Assembly (NCBI RefSeq): GCF_029168945.1
Contig: NC_083604.1
Span: 35,769,686 to 35,833,685, forward strand
Reading direction: 5' to 3'
Source: Cannabis sativa
Lineage: Eukaryota; Streptophyta; Magnoliopsida; Rosales; Cannabaceae
DNA length: 64,000 nt
Below, one piece after another: positions 1 through 12,046 of the stretch (positions are counted from its first letter, which is position 1; every line of letters begins with the position of its first letter). The translations under genes were made by a program, and so were the position numbers. The notes beneath the pieces were generated by a model. The model did no database searches and was not told the DNA's origin. It was given only the letters and a program-made list of their open reading frames with translations.

Positions 1-332
1 TTCTTTATTTTATTAATCAATTTTCGAAATTGCATTTCTTAAATGCTGGAATTTCGAATTTCATCTTGAAAAATAGATTAAGTTGTAAATTAATTATTTA
101 TTTTAATTAATTCTTGGATCAACTTAAATCAATAATTTTTTCATTTATTGATTAATTTAAAATAAATTGAATTAAAGTATATTATTAGAAATTGAATTAA
201 TTAGTCAAAGGAAAATCTAGATAGATGATATTTTTGCTTGAAGTATTTTTCTAGTGTATTTAATTAAATAGAAAATTAATATTTAAGTTGATTTTCATCA
301 TCATACTTAAATATTTGAAATTTTCTTATATA

Positions 333-780
333 CAGTAGAACCTCTATCAAAGAATACACTTGGGACCAAGTAAATTATATTCTAATTGGGAGGTTATAAC
401 TAAATAGAGTTACATTAGAAGAAAAAAAATTAAAAAACCAAAAAATATCAATGTAACAATAATAACAATAAATAATCATTAATACTATATCATAATAGAA
501 ATATTTTAGAGTAAATATAATTTCATACATGTATTATAATTTAAAATAAAATTATTAATTTTACATAAATAAATTTACAAAATACATGTATATATTTTAT
601 TAAGATGTAATTATTCTTATATAGAGGTATACTTTGTTAATACAGGACTTAAAAAATGTATAACTAATTACAATTCAGAGGTTATTCTTATTTATAATTG
701 GCCCAAATCGGGACTTGATTTTTTTATAACAAATTAGAGGTTATTCTTGAATAGAGTATTCTTAAATAGAGGTTCTACTG
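333..780. mobile_element. Emigrant/Lemi1-like MITE (pogo group, Tc1/mariner)
   Basis: A 448-bp element with terminal inverted repeats: it begins CAGTAGAACCTCTAT and ends ATAGAGGTTCTACTG. It is flanked by TA at 331-332 and 781-782. The terminus is close to the one known for Emigrant/Lemi1 elements. The related copia copy near 50520 carries the same flanks with a single TA and no insert, so this is a direct empty-site comparison. It has no coding capacity. Confidence 0.9.
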
Positions 781-1024
781 TATTTAATTAAATAGGAAAA
801 TTATATTTTTTGTTGTAAATTAATTTTATTAATTAATTTTGGGCCAACATTATATTAGAATAATTTTTCCAGGATTTATTTTTTATTTTAATATGCATTT
901 TCGAAAATTGTGTCCTTGTATACTTTATTTCAGATCCTATTACGAAGAGTTCACTACTACTACACTTGATTTGTATATCAAGGTGTTGTGATTATTTGAA
1001 ACGCACTTTTTGTTTTATATTAGT

Positions 1025-1037
1025 GCAAGTGGGAGTT
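1025..1037 (+). other. Polypurine tract of the left copia element
   Basis: GCAAGTGGGAGTTT-type purine-rich run immediately before the TGTTGGG start of the 3' LTR. The same tract occurs in reverse complement next to the LTRs ending at 42718 and 46896. Confidence 0.75.
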
Positions 1038-2932
1038 TGTTGGGTTTTATGCCCTAAATAAAACTCATTTCAATATAATCAGATTTAGTTATTAAGATAA
1101 GAAATAACATTTAATGTTGCATGGTTCACATGATTTATTTCATGATTATATGTACATAATGTATAAATTCATCGGAAACCCTTTTCACATACTTGATCCT
1201 GTTTATTGTGCCGTCAACACATTGGAAAGTAAACATGACTATGTGAATAAAGTTTCCTAGATTTATCAGACATAGGGTTTTACTGATATGATAATCTACA
1301 ACAGAGTTTACTTGCATTTGGAGAAATGCTATGTTCTTTCCAGAGCATTGGTTAAAGTAAAGCTCAGGTTGGATGCATGGAGTATGCATCGAAAGGGACC
1401 GATATTGAACTTTGACTTAGATTTATTAAACTTACCGTAATATCTATTCAAGTCAATATCGCCTAGTTGATCCTAGATCAAATGTTCTTAATCCTATTAT
1501 GATTAGGCTCAATCTTGAAAGGCTATTTGTGTTCTTTGATTTGTTAGTTAAGCCTACTTTTAGGTCAGGGTGATACGTACATTTTGGGAACACGGTAGTG
1601 CAATTAAGTGGGAGCGCTAGCATAAACATGGAATCTATAGCTTCTATCTGGCGAATAGTAAGCAAAGGATGATCTCCTTCGAGCTTGACCAAACGAACAT
1701 AAATGGTGGAGTACTCATTTCACATAAGCTGAAATATCATTTATACGGGGTCAAGTGTTTTAAGGAATAAATACATTGTAGGGTGTAACGGTAATTTAAT
1801 CCCTTTACAGTGTAGATCATTCATATAGAGGATCAGTGATCACATTAGGATTATAACAATGGATAACTAATGATGTGTCTATATGGTGGAACATATAGAG
1901 CATTCTATATAACTGAGAGTGCAATTCTAAGTTCTATGCGTGGATTCAACGAAGAATTAATAAGTTAGTGAATTTTAGTAATAAATTCTTGATCTACTTA
2001 TTGGAAGCTCGGTTATATAGACCCATGGTCCCCGCACTAGTTGAGATAATATTTCTTGTAAGACTCATATAATTGGTTTTGATTAATCAATTATAATTCT
2101 CAATTTAGATTATGTCTATTTATGAATTTTTCACTAAGTAAGGGCGAAATTGTAAAGAAAGAGTTAATAGGGGCATATTTGTTAATTATGATACTTTGTA
2201 TGGTTCAATTAATAAATATGATAAATGACAATATTGTTTAATAATTACTTATAGTTATTAAATAGTTAGAATTGACATTTAAATGGTTGAATTAGAAAAT
2301 TGGCGTTTTTGAGAAAATCAGATGCAGAAAAGGTAAAACTGCAAAATTGTAAAAAGTGAGGCCCAAATCCACTAAGTAGGGCCGGCCACTTTTGTAGGGT
2401 TTTTCCCTCTGATATTTTCATTATTTTAATGCCAAATAATTCAAACCTAACCCTAGTGGAATGCTATAAATAGATAGTGAAGGCTTCAGGAAAATTACAC
2501 ACTTTTCTTCTGACACTTCTGATTCAGAAAAAACTGAGCCTTCCCTCTCCCTATCTTTGGCTGAACCCACTTTCTCTTTCTTCTTCCTTCAATTTCGAAA
2601 ATCCTTAGTGTATGAGTAGTGCCCACACACAGCAAGTGATACCTCAATCATAGTGAGGAAGATCGTGAAGAAAGACATTCAGCAAAAGGAGTTTCAAGCA
2701 TCAAAGATTCAGAGAAAGAGATCCACGTTTAGATATTGATAATGCTCTGCTACAGAAAGGAATCAAGGGCTAGATATCTGAACGGAAGGAGTCATTATAT
2801 TCCGCTGCACCCAATGTAAGGTTTTCTTAACTTTATATGTGTTTAATTTATCGTTTTAGAAAGTTCATATTTAGGGTGTTAATGAACATACTTGTGAGTA
2901 GATCTAAGATCCTGGTAAAATAATTTCCAACA
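1038..2932 (+). repeat. 3' LTR of Ty1/copia element (copy A)
   Basis: An LTR of 1,895 bp running from TGTTGGGTTTTATGCCC to AATTTCCAACA. It is nearly identical to the inverted LTR at 45037-46896; spurious ORFs inside both differ by only a few residues. More distant copies lie at 3389-5268 and 40862-42718. The bases after it are AGGTA; the matching 5' duplication would be outside the window. Confidence 0.9.
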
Positions 2933-3388
2933 AGGTACACCATGACGACTCACCTAAGGCTTGCATGTGGAGACTCCCAAACCTAAAACTGCGGACCACG
3001 CTCCTGCAGCTCAAAACCACGCGTCTGCAATTCACGACCACACACCTGCAGCTCGGGATCACCCTCCAATAGTTGGGGACCACGCATATGCCACCCAGGA
3101 CTGCAGGCCTACAATCGGGGACCACCTGACACTAGACAAGAATACGAGGTGCAAGGCCACTCCAGGCACCTGCAACCCACAGTTCGAAAGCGATGTGTTG
3201 ATAACCTTTGACCATGTTGTACCCTTGTCCACTAGTGCCTATTAATACCTCCATTTGAGATGTGAGTGGGGGTCAGAAGTTCATTATTTGTAACTCATAA
3301 AGAAAAGGCAATAGAGAGCATTATTCATTCATTTCACTTCTTCTCTTTATGTCATCTTTTAATAGTTACATATTTCCCGACAACTAAC
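2933..3388. other. Non-coding spacer with a tandem repeat
   Basis: Unassigned sequence between the copia LTR and the solo LTR. It is continuous with the sequence after 5273, because the solo LTR inserted into it. The only structure seen is the 21-bp repeat at 2994-3140. Confidence 0.6.
2994..3140 (+). repeat. 21-bp tandem repeat, seven units, open in frame
   Basis: Seven consecutive 21-base units start at 2994, 3015, 3036, 3057, 3078, 3099 and 3120. Most begin GACCACG or a close variant. Read on the + strand inside an open frame (2961-3245) they give seven heptapeptides of the type DHAPAAQ, NHASAIH, DHTPAAR, DHPPIVG. No known protein is recognised. It may be a minisatellite inside an old retroelement rather than a gene. 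Confidence 0.75.
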
Positions 3389-5268
3389 TGTTGGGTTTTA
3401 TGCCCTAAATAAAACTCCATTTCAATGTAATCTTTATCTTTTAAATATCAATAAAGAAACAGAAGTATTTTCATCACTTATTGTGTCATTTGGTTCATGT
3501 TATCATTTATATGTTTATTTGATTTATAAATTCATCCAAACCCTTATCACATTTATGTTCTTGTTTATTGTGTCGTCAGCACAGTGGAAAGTAATCAAGA
3601 TTGTGTGATTGAATAAATATTTCTAGATTTATCAGTACACAGAGGGTTTAACTTATATGATAATCTACAACATAGTTTACTTGCACCTTGGATAAGTGCT
3701 ATGTTCTTTCCAGGCATTAGTTAAGTAAAGCTTGGGTTGGATGCATGGAGTATGCATCGAAAGGGACCGATATTGAACTTTGAATTAGATGTGATAAACT
3801 TATCGTAATATCTATTCAATTCAATATCACTTAGTTGATCCTAGATCAAATGATCTTAATCCTGACATGGTTAGGTTTGATCTCAAGAGTATTATACATG
3901 TTCTTTGATTTGTTAGTTAAGCCTACTTTTTGGTCAGGGTGATACGTACATTTGGGGAACATGGTAGTGCAATTGAGTGGGAGCGCTAAACATAGATATG
4001 GAATCTATAGCTTCCTTCTAGACATAGAAGTGAAATGATGATTTCCTTCGAGCTTGGCTAAATAGAGATAAATGGTTGAGTACTCATTTCAGTGATTATG
4101 TTTAGTTCACTGAAATATCATTTATAGGTGGCTAAGTGTTTTAAGGATAAAATACATTGAAGGGTGTAACGGTAATTTAATCCCTATACAATGTAAATCA
4201 TCTATAGAGGATCATTGATTATTGGGATTATAACAATGGATAATTGATAGCGTATCTATATCATGGAACATATAGAGCGTTCTATATAACTGAGAGTGCA
4301 ATTCCAAGTTCTATGAGTGGATGCAACAAGGAATTAATAAGTCAGTGAATTTACCTGGTAAGTTTTGGGTCTGCTTATTGGAAGCTCAGATATATAGGCC
4401 CATGGTCCTCATACTAGTTGAGACAATACTACTTGCAAGACTCAGTTAATTGATTTTGATTAATCAATTATAATTCTAAAATTAGACCATGTCTAGTTTA
4501 TGAATTTTCACTAAGCATGGGCTTAATTGTGAAGAAAGAGATTCTAGGGTTCATTTATTAATTAAGAGACTTTGATTAGTCTAATTAATAAATATATTAA
4601 ATAAATATTATTTAATAATTATTTTTTAGTTATTAAATAATTAGAATTGGCATTTAAGTGGTTAAATTAGAAAATTGGCGTTTTTGAGAAAATAAGATGG
4701 AAAAATGATAAAATGACAAAATTGCAAAGTGGGGCCCATTATCCATAAATGGCCGACCACTTATAGTGCAATTTACCATTTTGTTTTTTCATTATTTTAA
4801 TGCCAAATAAATCTAACCTAACCCTAGGTGGTTTACTATAAATAGGTAGTGATGGCTTCAAGAAAAAGATGATGCATCTCATTCTTTTAGAGAAAAATTC
4901 AAAGCCTTCTTCCTATACCCTAGCCGCCACCTTCTCTCTCTCTTCCTCTCTTCAAAACTGAAGCCACATAGTGAAAAGAGTGAGTGCCCACACACATCAT
5001 GTGGTACTCAATCATAGTGTGTAAGGTTGTCGAGAATCCAGTTTCAAGAGAAGGAGATTCGGACTCAGATCTTGGTGATACCCTGTTACAGAAAGGATAC
5101 AAGGGTTAGAGATCTGAGTGGAAGGAGACATTATATTCCGCTGCAACCACTGTAAGGTTTCTTATACTTTATATGTGTTTATTTCATATCGTTTTAGAAG
5201 TTCATATTTAGGATATCAAATAAGATACTTGTTAGTAAATCTAAGATCCTAGTAAAATTATTCCAACA
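3389..5268 (+). mobile_element. Solo LTR of the same Ty1/copia family
   Basis: A 1,880-bp LTR from TGTTGGGTTTTATGCCC to TTATTCCAACA, flanked by perfect 5-bp direct repeats CTAAC at 3384-3388 and 5269-5273. No internal sequence is present on either side, so this is a solo LTR left by LTR-LTR recombination. It is clearly diverged from the LTR at 1038-2932 but collinear with it. Confidence 0.93.
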
Positions 5269-5430
5269 CTAACTTGGTTGATGAGTTTTGTCCATCAACA
5301 AAAGGCTACTGAGATCTACTATGGAGAACAGGAGATCAGTTCCACCTGGAATACTATGGAGAGGTCCTATGGTTTATCAAGCTCATGCTGAGTTACTTTT
5401 GTAGAAATTCACAATGGAGGAGGTCAAAAA

Positions 5431-6060
5431 TGTTATCTTTGGTATCCCTAGCAATGCAAAATATTAAATAATAGACAAATGGATTTTTTACGTGGTTCAG
5501 ACGTTAATGATCCTTAGTCCACGAGTCAGTTGTATTAGCCCTCTTTGGCAAGTATTTGAGTATTATAAGTGTTTACTATGGTAATCTCTATATTCCTTTT
5601 GTTTCTCTCAAAGAAGAAAGCTCTCTAGAAATTTTAGTAGGGGTTTTGTAAGTAAAAATTGTCCACCCTCAGTACATAAAAAATAAAGGTATTTATAGGT
5701 ACACATGTGGGTAAGGGTATAACCTTTACCAACATAGGGTTTCTTATTCAACACGCAAGAAAGGCTGAATACACAATAAGAGCATATGACCGCTGATTTG
5801 GTAGGTAGATTTCCCATCCTGTGGTGCTCGATCAGTGCAAGATATCTTGTAAAGGTCATGACACATGTCGCCCAAAGGACTATCCTTTAAAAATAATTAC
5901 TTAGACAAGCTGTTGGACAATAAACACTATAGAGGCATGTACACGCATAACCACGGTCTAACGCAGGGGACATGATCATATTTGATGTCAGTAGACATGC
6001 AACCGTCAGGCTTAGCTCTGGATTTAGCCTTATGGAGTTTCAAGAAGGCTCGACTAAGGT
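5431..6060 (-). repeat. LTR remnant, Tat-like, minus orientation
   Basis: The block TTTTTACGTGG (5484) followed 31 bases later by TAGTCCACGAGTC (5515) is shared with the Tat LTR at 51316-52096, where it is inverted, and with 40231-40276. A minus-strand TATA box (rc of TATTTATAGG, about 5690-5699) lies at a sensible distance for a promoter. The left boundary may be TGTTATC at 5431. The right boundary is not resolved. Confidence 0.5.
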
Positions 6061-7251
6061 CTTCCTAGTTTAGACAATTCGCAACCATCATGGGATGTAT
6101 GCGACTCTTATTTACTCCCGAATACGAAGTTGTAAGGTGAGAATCTCCAGAATTACCTCGACTTTGTAGGAGAAGCACTTTTTCAGATACTGCAGTATCT
6201 TCCGTGACCTTGTCTAGAGAAAGGCCTGTGCTATCAGGGTTTGATCTGACATGGCACCATTCTGTGTCTTTCATGTTGAATTCATCAGGAAACGTGGACA
6301 ACAAGAGTATTCCTAAATTGTAAAGATTATGCAGTAGGAGTGTTTCGACCAAGCTAGGAAAGACTGTACCAAGTGCCCAAAATCAAATTAAAGGTGCTTA
6401 CAAAATGGACAGATACACTGATCGAAGATGGAATTGGTTCCCCTACCATGATATTGGAATGGAGAACATCTCTAAAAGTGCATACAACCTTCCAACTTGC
6501 TCGGTTAGTGCCTGCATCATTAACCTGGTAGGACTAGTTCCGAGTAGCTTTCCAGACCATGAAATCATATGTTGCACAACACATATAGGCCAGTAAGAAT
6601 CCATGTACCTGCCAGCAAGGTCCTGACCGGACATATAGCTGGCCGACCAAGAGGGACAACTTCCATGCATTGGGCAGCCTTCAACAAGGCTGGCTAGCTA
6701 AAGCTTTAAGAATGGACAAACACCTGTATTTTTCTCACAAGCCTTCCCACTCACTTTCAACATGCTACATTTTTTAGATCAGTTCAAACTACCCACAATG
6801 ATAGGACTCTCCATCAATAAATAACAACTCAAGTTTTTAGGAGATATTCTCTCTGTAATTCAAATGTACGTTGTAACCTCCCTATTTTTTAGGGGCATCT
6901 CTATGTGCAACTTTGTAAGCCCTACCACTATATAAAGGGCAAGATACATACTTAGAATTGACGATGCAAATATGCTGATAAGAATTATAGCTATAAGTCC
7001 TCTCTCTTTTCACACTTCTCACCTGCAAACTTTATCGTAATACTGAAGAAAGCCTTGCCAAGTGCTTGATATTATCTCAATAGTAAATACAACTAAAATG
7101 AGAGTAGGTCATTATCTAAATTAACAAAAGGGGTCGAACCTCTATAAAATTTTTGTGTCTCTTTACATTTATTATCATTCCACATGTGGCAACCGTAAGC
7201 TACGATCCTAGTCAGACTCTGAGTCGGTTGGTTAAATTTACAGTCAACAAA
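6061..7251 (+). repeat. Probable LTR remnant with promoter
   Basis: A TATA box (TATATAAAGG, 6929-6938) is followed by about 300 bases ending in ACAGTCAACA at about 7249, which looks like the R-U5 end of a gypsy-type LTR. The LTR start and any internal region cannot be identified. No ORF here is credible. Confidence 0.4.
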
Positions 7252-8174
7252 CCCCACCTAATTCGGACCAAACAATTGAAGACCAGACCAAACGAATCTA
7301 GTGTTAATAGTTTGGTCAATCTGGACTGTTAAATTCTCTGATTTGGTCACGATTTTAAAATTCTTGCCTGTTGTTCAAAATAAACCAAACCGCCTACTTC
7401 TTGATATTTAGGAACAATCTTAGGCATAGTATTGATAATTACCTTAACATTGTGTTAGCAATATTTATTTTCATTGTTATTTATGTATTATAAGCTTTAA
7501 AGTAAAATAATTCAAATAAAAAATATTAAAACATTTACGAATTACAAACTACGGTTCGAAATAAACTGATCCGTTCTTAAGTGGATTAGTTTGGTTTAGT
7601 TTGAGCATTTAATTGGTTTGATTTGGTTTTGAAGTTTAACAAACCAACATTACTAGTTTTGCTAGAAAAAAAATGAAAATTCGGACCAAACCGGACCATT
7701 AATACATAAATACCCTTATCATGAGGTGATAACCTTGTCTAGTTTGTAATTATTTGGCGTTGATTAATGAAGCACTTTATTGATAAATAAATAAATAAAT
7801 AAGCAAGTTACAAAAAATATATATAACTATAAGTTGACCAATAATAATGATATGTTGATAACCATACCGATTATAATTGTTTTTAGCCAATAGACTATGT
7901 TATAAACTTAAATTTACATGACGAACGATATCACTCTTGAAATTATAATTGCTCGTTTGTTGATTAGAAAAAATAACAACATACGAGTCACCGCAACGCT
8001 TATTTGAGAAAGGAATTAGAAAGTCCATTCATTCATTATAGGTCCATTTTTTAACAACTATTTCCAAAACATGCATGAGTATTGTTGAAGTCCTCTTTTT
8101 TTTTTTTTTACGATAACAAATCTGAAGTTGTTTTTGTAGTTGGGCAATAAAAATAATCAACAAAGAGCTGTGTT
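7252..8174. other. AT-rich non-coding DNA
   Basis: Contains many GGTTTGGT/ACCAAACC words. AATTCGGACCAAAC occurs both near 7260 and near 7678, suggesting a decayed non-autonomous DNA element, but ends and target duplication were not found. No gene is seen. Confidence 0.4.
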
Positions 8175-8182
8175 TCTTCTTC

Positions 8183-8655
8183 ATTAACCCAAGATCTATT
8201 TGTATATAACATAGAATACAATAATAAGATATAATAATTAGGTATGTGTACCTGATTGATCCATAGCAATTATCTCTGATTGATCCACAGCAGTTACTCC
8301 AATTTGATAGTGCAATACTATCAACTAAGTCTTCCTCCCTAGATCTCTAAATCAGAAGCAGTTTATTTTCTCTGATTATCAAAAGGTATACAATTGTGAT
8401 GAGACAATATGTATTTATAGAGTTAGGGAGGGGACTTAGCTACAAAACCCCTAGTTTGAAATTTCTTCAACATCAAAGGCTTCAGTCAACTAGAAAAGCC
8501 CACACTTCTGCTTCACCTAGACTTTACTCACAGATGCTAAGCCCATTAAAAATTGATCACCAACAACATGGGCTAACACAGCAAAGAACTATCCAATCAA
8601 CCCAAGTTTTAATAAAACCAATAAAATTTAATGTAAGCCCAAATAAAAGTCTAAC
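8183..8655 (-). repeat. 3' LTR of copia element, outer end truncated
   Basis: Matches the LTR at 15029-15514 from ATTAACCC onward but lacks the terminal TGTTATATAAATTAACA. The inner end is GTCTAACA at 8655. One block (about 8431-8512) is much more diverged from its partner than the rest. A minus-strand TATA box (rc of TATTTATAG) lies near 8411. Confidence 0.88.
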
Positions 8656-8672
8656 ATTCTCCCACTTGGGCT
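8656..8672 (-). other. Polypurine tract of copia element
   Basis: The reverse complement reads CCCAAGTGGGAGAA immediately before the TGTTAGAC start of the 3' LTR. Confidence 0.75.
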
Positions 8673-9337
8673 ACATTGATTTTAATACATATATATTATA
8701 TATCAAAATAATTTTATTTGAAAACGACTCATGGGTTGAACAACAGAAAAACATTTGTGGCCACTTTAAAAAACTGATAGTTCTCTGATAGCATCTCAAC
8801 ATACCGGTCCAATTCAACCTTTGATAATGAACTATGACAGTCATATTGTTTTTAGCTCAACAAAAGACATTCATAATCACAAATACCAAAGTATTAAGTC
8901 GACATGGTCAATAAGTCTAGTAGTGTGGTAAGGAATTATGTTCAACATGTGATCAATATAAAATAACATAATATCCTTATCAGTCCTCAATTTCAACGAT
9001 ACCGTGATGCTTAATAAATAAGCCAGGTGAAATTAAACATACACCACTTAAAATAAGTAAGTGTCACTAAACTTGCTTAAAGAATTAAGCCAACAACATA
9101 TCATTGTCAATAAGCAAATAAATTTAAAAGACAATGATCACAACAATATGAACCACATGCTTTCAATTCAATCATTCTCGAGAATATAACAAAACATAAT
9201 TGAAAACATATCCATTCAATAATAAAATATTGAAACATAAAATGTAGTTCATAACTTTATTCAGAAAATTATAAATAATAATTTCTAAAAACAAACAGAA
9301 AACAAAACTCCCACTAACCCAAAAGATCAAAAGATTC

Positions 9338-10028
9338 TCAAATGCCCATATTAACAACATGTTTATTAAACAGCACGGCACTTAACCCTTTGGTTAGAGG
9401 ATCAGCTAACATCGACTCGGTCTTGCAATTTTCAATAACAATGTCTCCTTTCTTGACCAAGTCTCTGACAGTGAGATACTTTATTTCCATATGTTTAGAA
9501 GCACTACTAATCTTGTTATTCTTTGAAAAGAAAACGAGATTATTATCACAATAGATTAGCATAGGTGTGGAAATAGAATCAACCACTCGTATCTCCGAAA
9601 TAAAATTCTTCAACCCACAAAGCTTGCAAAGATGCCCCATAACATGCAACAAACTCGGCATACATAGTAGATGACGTGATCAAAGTCTCAAGTTTGACAC
9701 TCTTCCAAGAAATGGCGACAGACTCGCCAAGGTGAAAATATAGCCGAGAAGTTGACTTTAAATCATCTACACAACCACCAAAATCGAATCAATAACCAAC
9801 AACTCGAAGATTGTCAACCTGCTTATACACAAGCATAAAACTCTTCGTTCTTTGCAAATATCTCAAAACTTTCTTGGCTGCAACCCAATGATCAAGGCCA
9901 GGATCAGATAAATATCTCCCAAGAACATTGACTACGAAAGCTATGTCAGGTCGAGTGCAAACCTGAGCATACATCAAACTCCCTACTACACTTGCATAAG
10001 GGATGTTCTTCATTGCTCCTCTTTCCAA
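9338..10028 (-). pseudogene. copia RNase H region (broken)
   Basis: Two out-of-phase pieces. 9789-10028 reads PYASVVGSLMYAQVCTRPDI and continues with the LGRYLSDPGLDHW and VLRYLQRTK blocks that link RT to RNase H in copia elements. 9338-9661 carries IYCDNN, KHMEIKYLTVRD and the C-terminal ADPLTKGL motif. In copia elements this domain degrades the RNA of RNA-DNA hybrids. At least one frameshift lies between 9661 and 9789, and more separate it from the RT. Confidence 0.9.
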
Positions 10029-10273
10029 GTCGTTCTTAGGACATTGCTGCTTAGTGAACTTGTCCCCTTTCAGAATAGGAACGAACCGACTTTACATAAA
10101 TCCATGTTGAACCTTTTGAGCACACGATTAATGTAAGCTTCTTGAGATAAGCCAAGAACTTTTCGATTCTGTCACGATGGATCTCAATCCCAAAACATAG
10201 GATGCCTCTCCAAGATCTTTCATATCAAAATTGGAAGACGTAAAAATTTTTGGTCTCATTTAGTAATGACAAA

Positions 10274-11515
10274 TCACCGCTCGGCAAGTAAAATGTCATC
10301 TACATAAAGAACAAGAAAAATATAACGACTCCCACTGATCTTCATATAAATACACTGATCAAACTTGTTCTCTACGAAACCAAACGATGTCACAACCTTG
10401 TCAAACTTCAAGTACCACTGGCGAGATGCCTGTTTGAGACCATAAATGGATCGTTTCAACTTGCAAACTAAGTGTTCTTTTCCATTCTCCTTGTAGCCTT
10501 CATATTGAGACATATACACTTCCTCATTCAATTCTCCATTCAGAAAAGCAGTTTTAACATCCATTTGATGCAACTCTAAATCAAAATGCGCAACTAAGGC
10601 CATAATAATTCTGAATGAATCTTTAGTGGAAACAGGTGAGAAAGTTTCAGTGTAATCAATACCTTCTCTTTGAGTAAAGCCTTTGGCCACTAAACGCGCT
10701 TTAAACCTTTCAATCTGTCCCTTTTTATCCCTTTTAGCCTTTAAAATCCACTTACAACCTATTGGTTTGAAACCATCAGGTAATAAAACTAGCTCCCATA
10801 CACCATTTTTCTTCATGGAGTCGATCTCATCATCCGTAGCTGCTAACCATTTTGAAGATTGTGGACTATTAAGTGCTTCACTAAAAGTGACAGGATCCAC
10901 AAAATGATCAATATCATATTCTCCTTCTCCAAGATAAACAAAATTATCATGACACTTTGTTGACTTCTTTTGTCTCGAGATCTTCTGTAGAGGTACTTCG
11001 GAATAACTTCTCTTGTTGATCATTGTTTTGAATAACATCTTCCACAACTGGAATTTCTTCAATAACAGGATTCTCATTAACAATAGGAGCTTCATCATTA
11101 ATAGGCCCTTCATCAATAATAGGACCTTCATCATCTTCGATATCGGGAGCAATATATTCATCAACAATGGGAGCATTACCAACTGGAGTAGGATGGAGAC
11201 TACTATTATCATCTCTTGAAAATGACATAGGAATACAAATTCCTTTAGAGGACTCCCCCATTTCAAGAGATGTTGAAGGAATTTTTTCAGAAGAACATCA
11301 AATTCCATAAATTTAGCAGTCTGAGATTCAACAATTCGCGTACCACGAGTGGGACAGTAAAAGCGATAGCCTTTTGAGCGCATTGGATAACCAATGAAAT
11401 AACAACGATTTGTTCTCGGATCTAACTTTTTCAAATTAGGATCATAAATCTTTACTTCAGCTGGACAACCCCATACTCGAAGATGATTAAGACTAGGCTT
11501 CCGCCCAGTCCACAA
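10274..11515 (-). pseudogene. copia reverse transcriptase (broken)
   Basis: A 413-codon stretch. The N-terminal part is the integrase-RT linker ([33 protein letters not shown]). The RT domain of the RVT_2 type starts near KPIGCKWILK, continues through KARLVAKGFTQ and LHQMDVKTAFLNG, and reaches the catalytic YVDD just before the end. The frame closes right after YVDDILL, so the thumb region is lost. A leucine/methionine-rich segment about 90-170 codons in is out of phase: a second frame at 10947-11261 carries the expected acidic linker. Confidence 0.93.
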
Positions 11516-12046
11516 CTCAAAGGGGTCTTAGGGAAAGATTTCTTGGGAACACGATTTAAAATATAAGTTGCAGTCATAAGTGCTTCACCCCATAAAAACT
11601 CTGGAAGATTTGTTCTACTCATCATACTTCTAACCATATCCATGAGAGTGCGATTTCTCCTTTCAGCAACGCCATTTTGCTCAGGTGAACCAGGCATAGT
11701 GTATTGAGCAACTATACCATTTTCTTGTAAGTACTGCAAAAAGCCCCATGTGTTGTCCAGATTACGTATAACGACCATAATATTCTCCTCCACGATCAGA
11801 ATGAACAACTTTGATGACTCTTCCTAATTGTTTCTCAACCTCATTTCGAAAAATTTTGAGTTTATCAAGGGCGTCAGATTTTTCTTTAATTAAATAGGTG
11901 AATCCATAACGAGAAAAATCATCGATAAAAGTGATAAAATACTTATTTCTGCACAATGTGGTTGAATAAGGACCACTGATGTCTGTGTGGATAATTTCCA
12001 ATAAAGATTGGCTGCGATTTGCGGCCTTCTTTCTTGTTTTAGTCAA
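11452..12046 (-). pseudogene. copia integrase core (broken in two)
   Basis: 11762-12046 carries the first two catalytic aspartates (IIHTDISGP and [11 protein letters not shown]) and the IDDFSRYGFTYLIK block. 11452-11808 carries the catalytic glutamate region ([18 protein letters not shown]) and the ATYILNRVP block. The two overlap in different frames, so a frameshift near 11780 splits the rve domain. All three DDE residues are still present. Confidence 0.92.

Larger units (their letters stand above)
1..1037 (+). mobile_element. 3' internal part of a Ty1/copia element, deletion derivative
   Basis: AT-rich non-coding sequence that runs directly into the polypurine tract and LTR at 1038. Bases 1-925 (minus the MITE at 333-780) match the reverse complement of about 50850-50385. 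Bases from about 926 onward match the reverse complement of 46897-47012. About 3.4 kb present in the right-hand copy is therefore missing here, including its degraded pol. No ORF is worth reporting. The 5' part lies left of the window. Confidence 0.8.

Noticed and set aside
5390..5460. A reading like FTMEEVKNVIFGIP that resembles a LINE reverse transcriptase motif
   Set aside because: It spans the likely LTR edge at 5431, is preceded by a stop, and no further RT motifs follow in any frame.
8396..8788. 130-codon open frame on the + strand
   Set aside because: It runs through the copia LTR and polypurine tract on the antisense strand, so it is a chance ORF.
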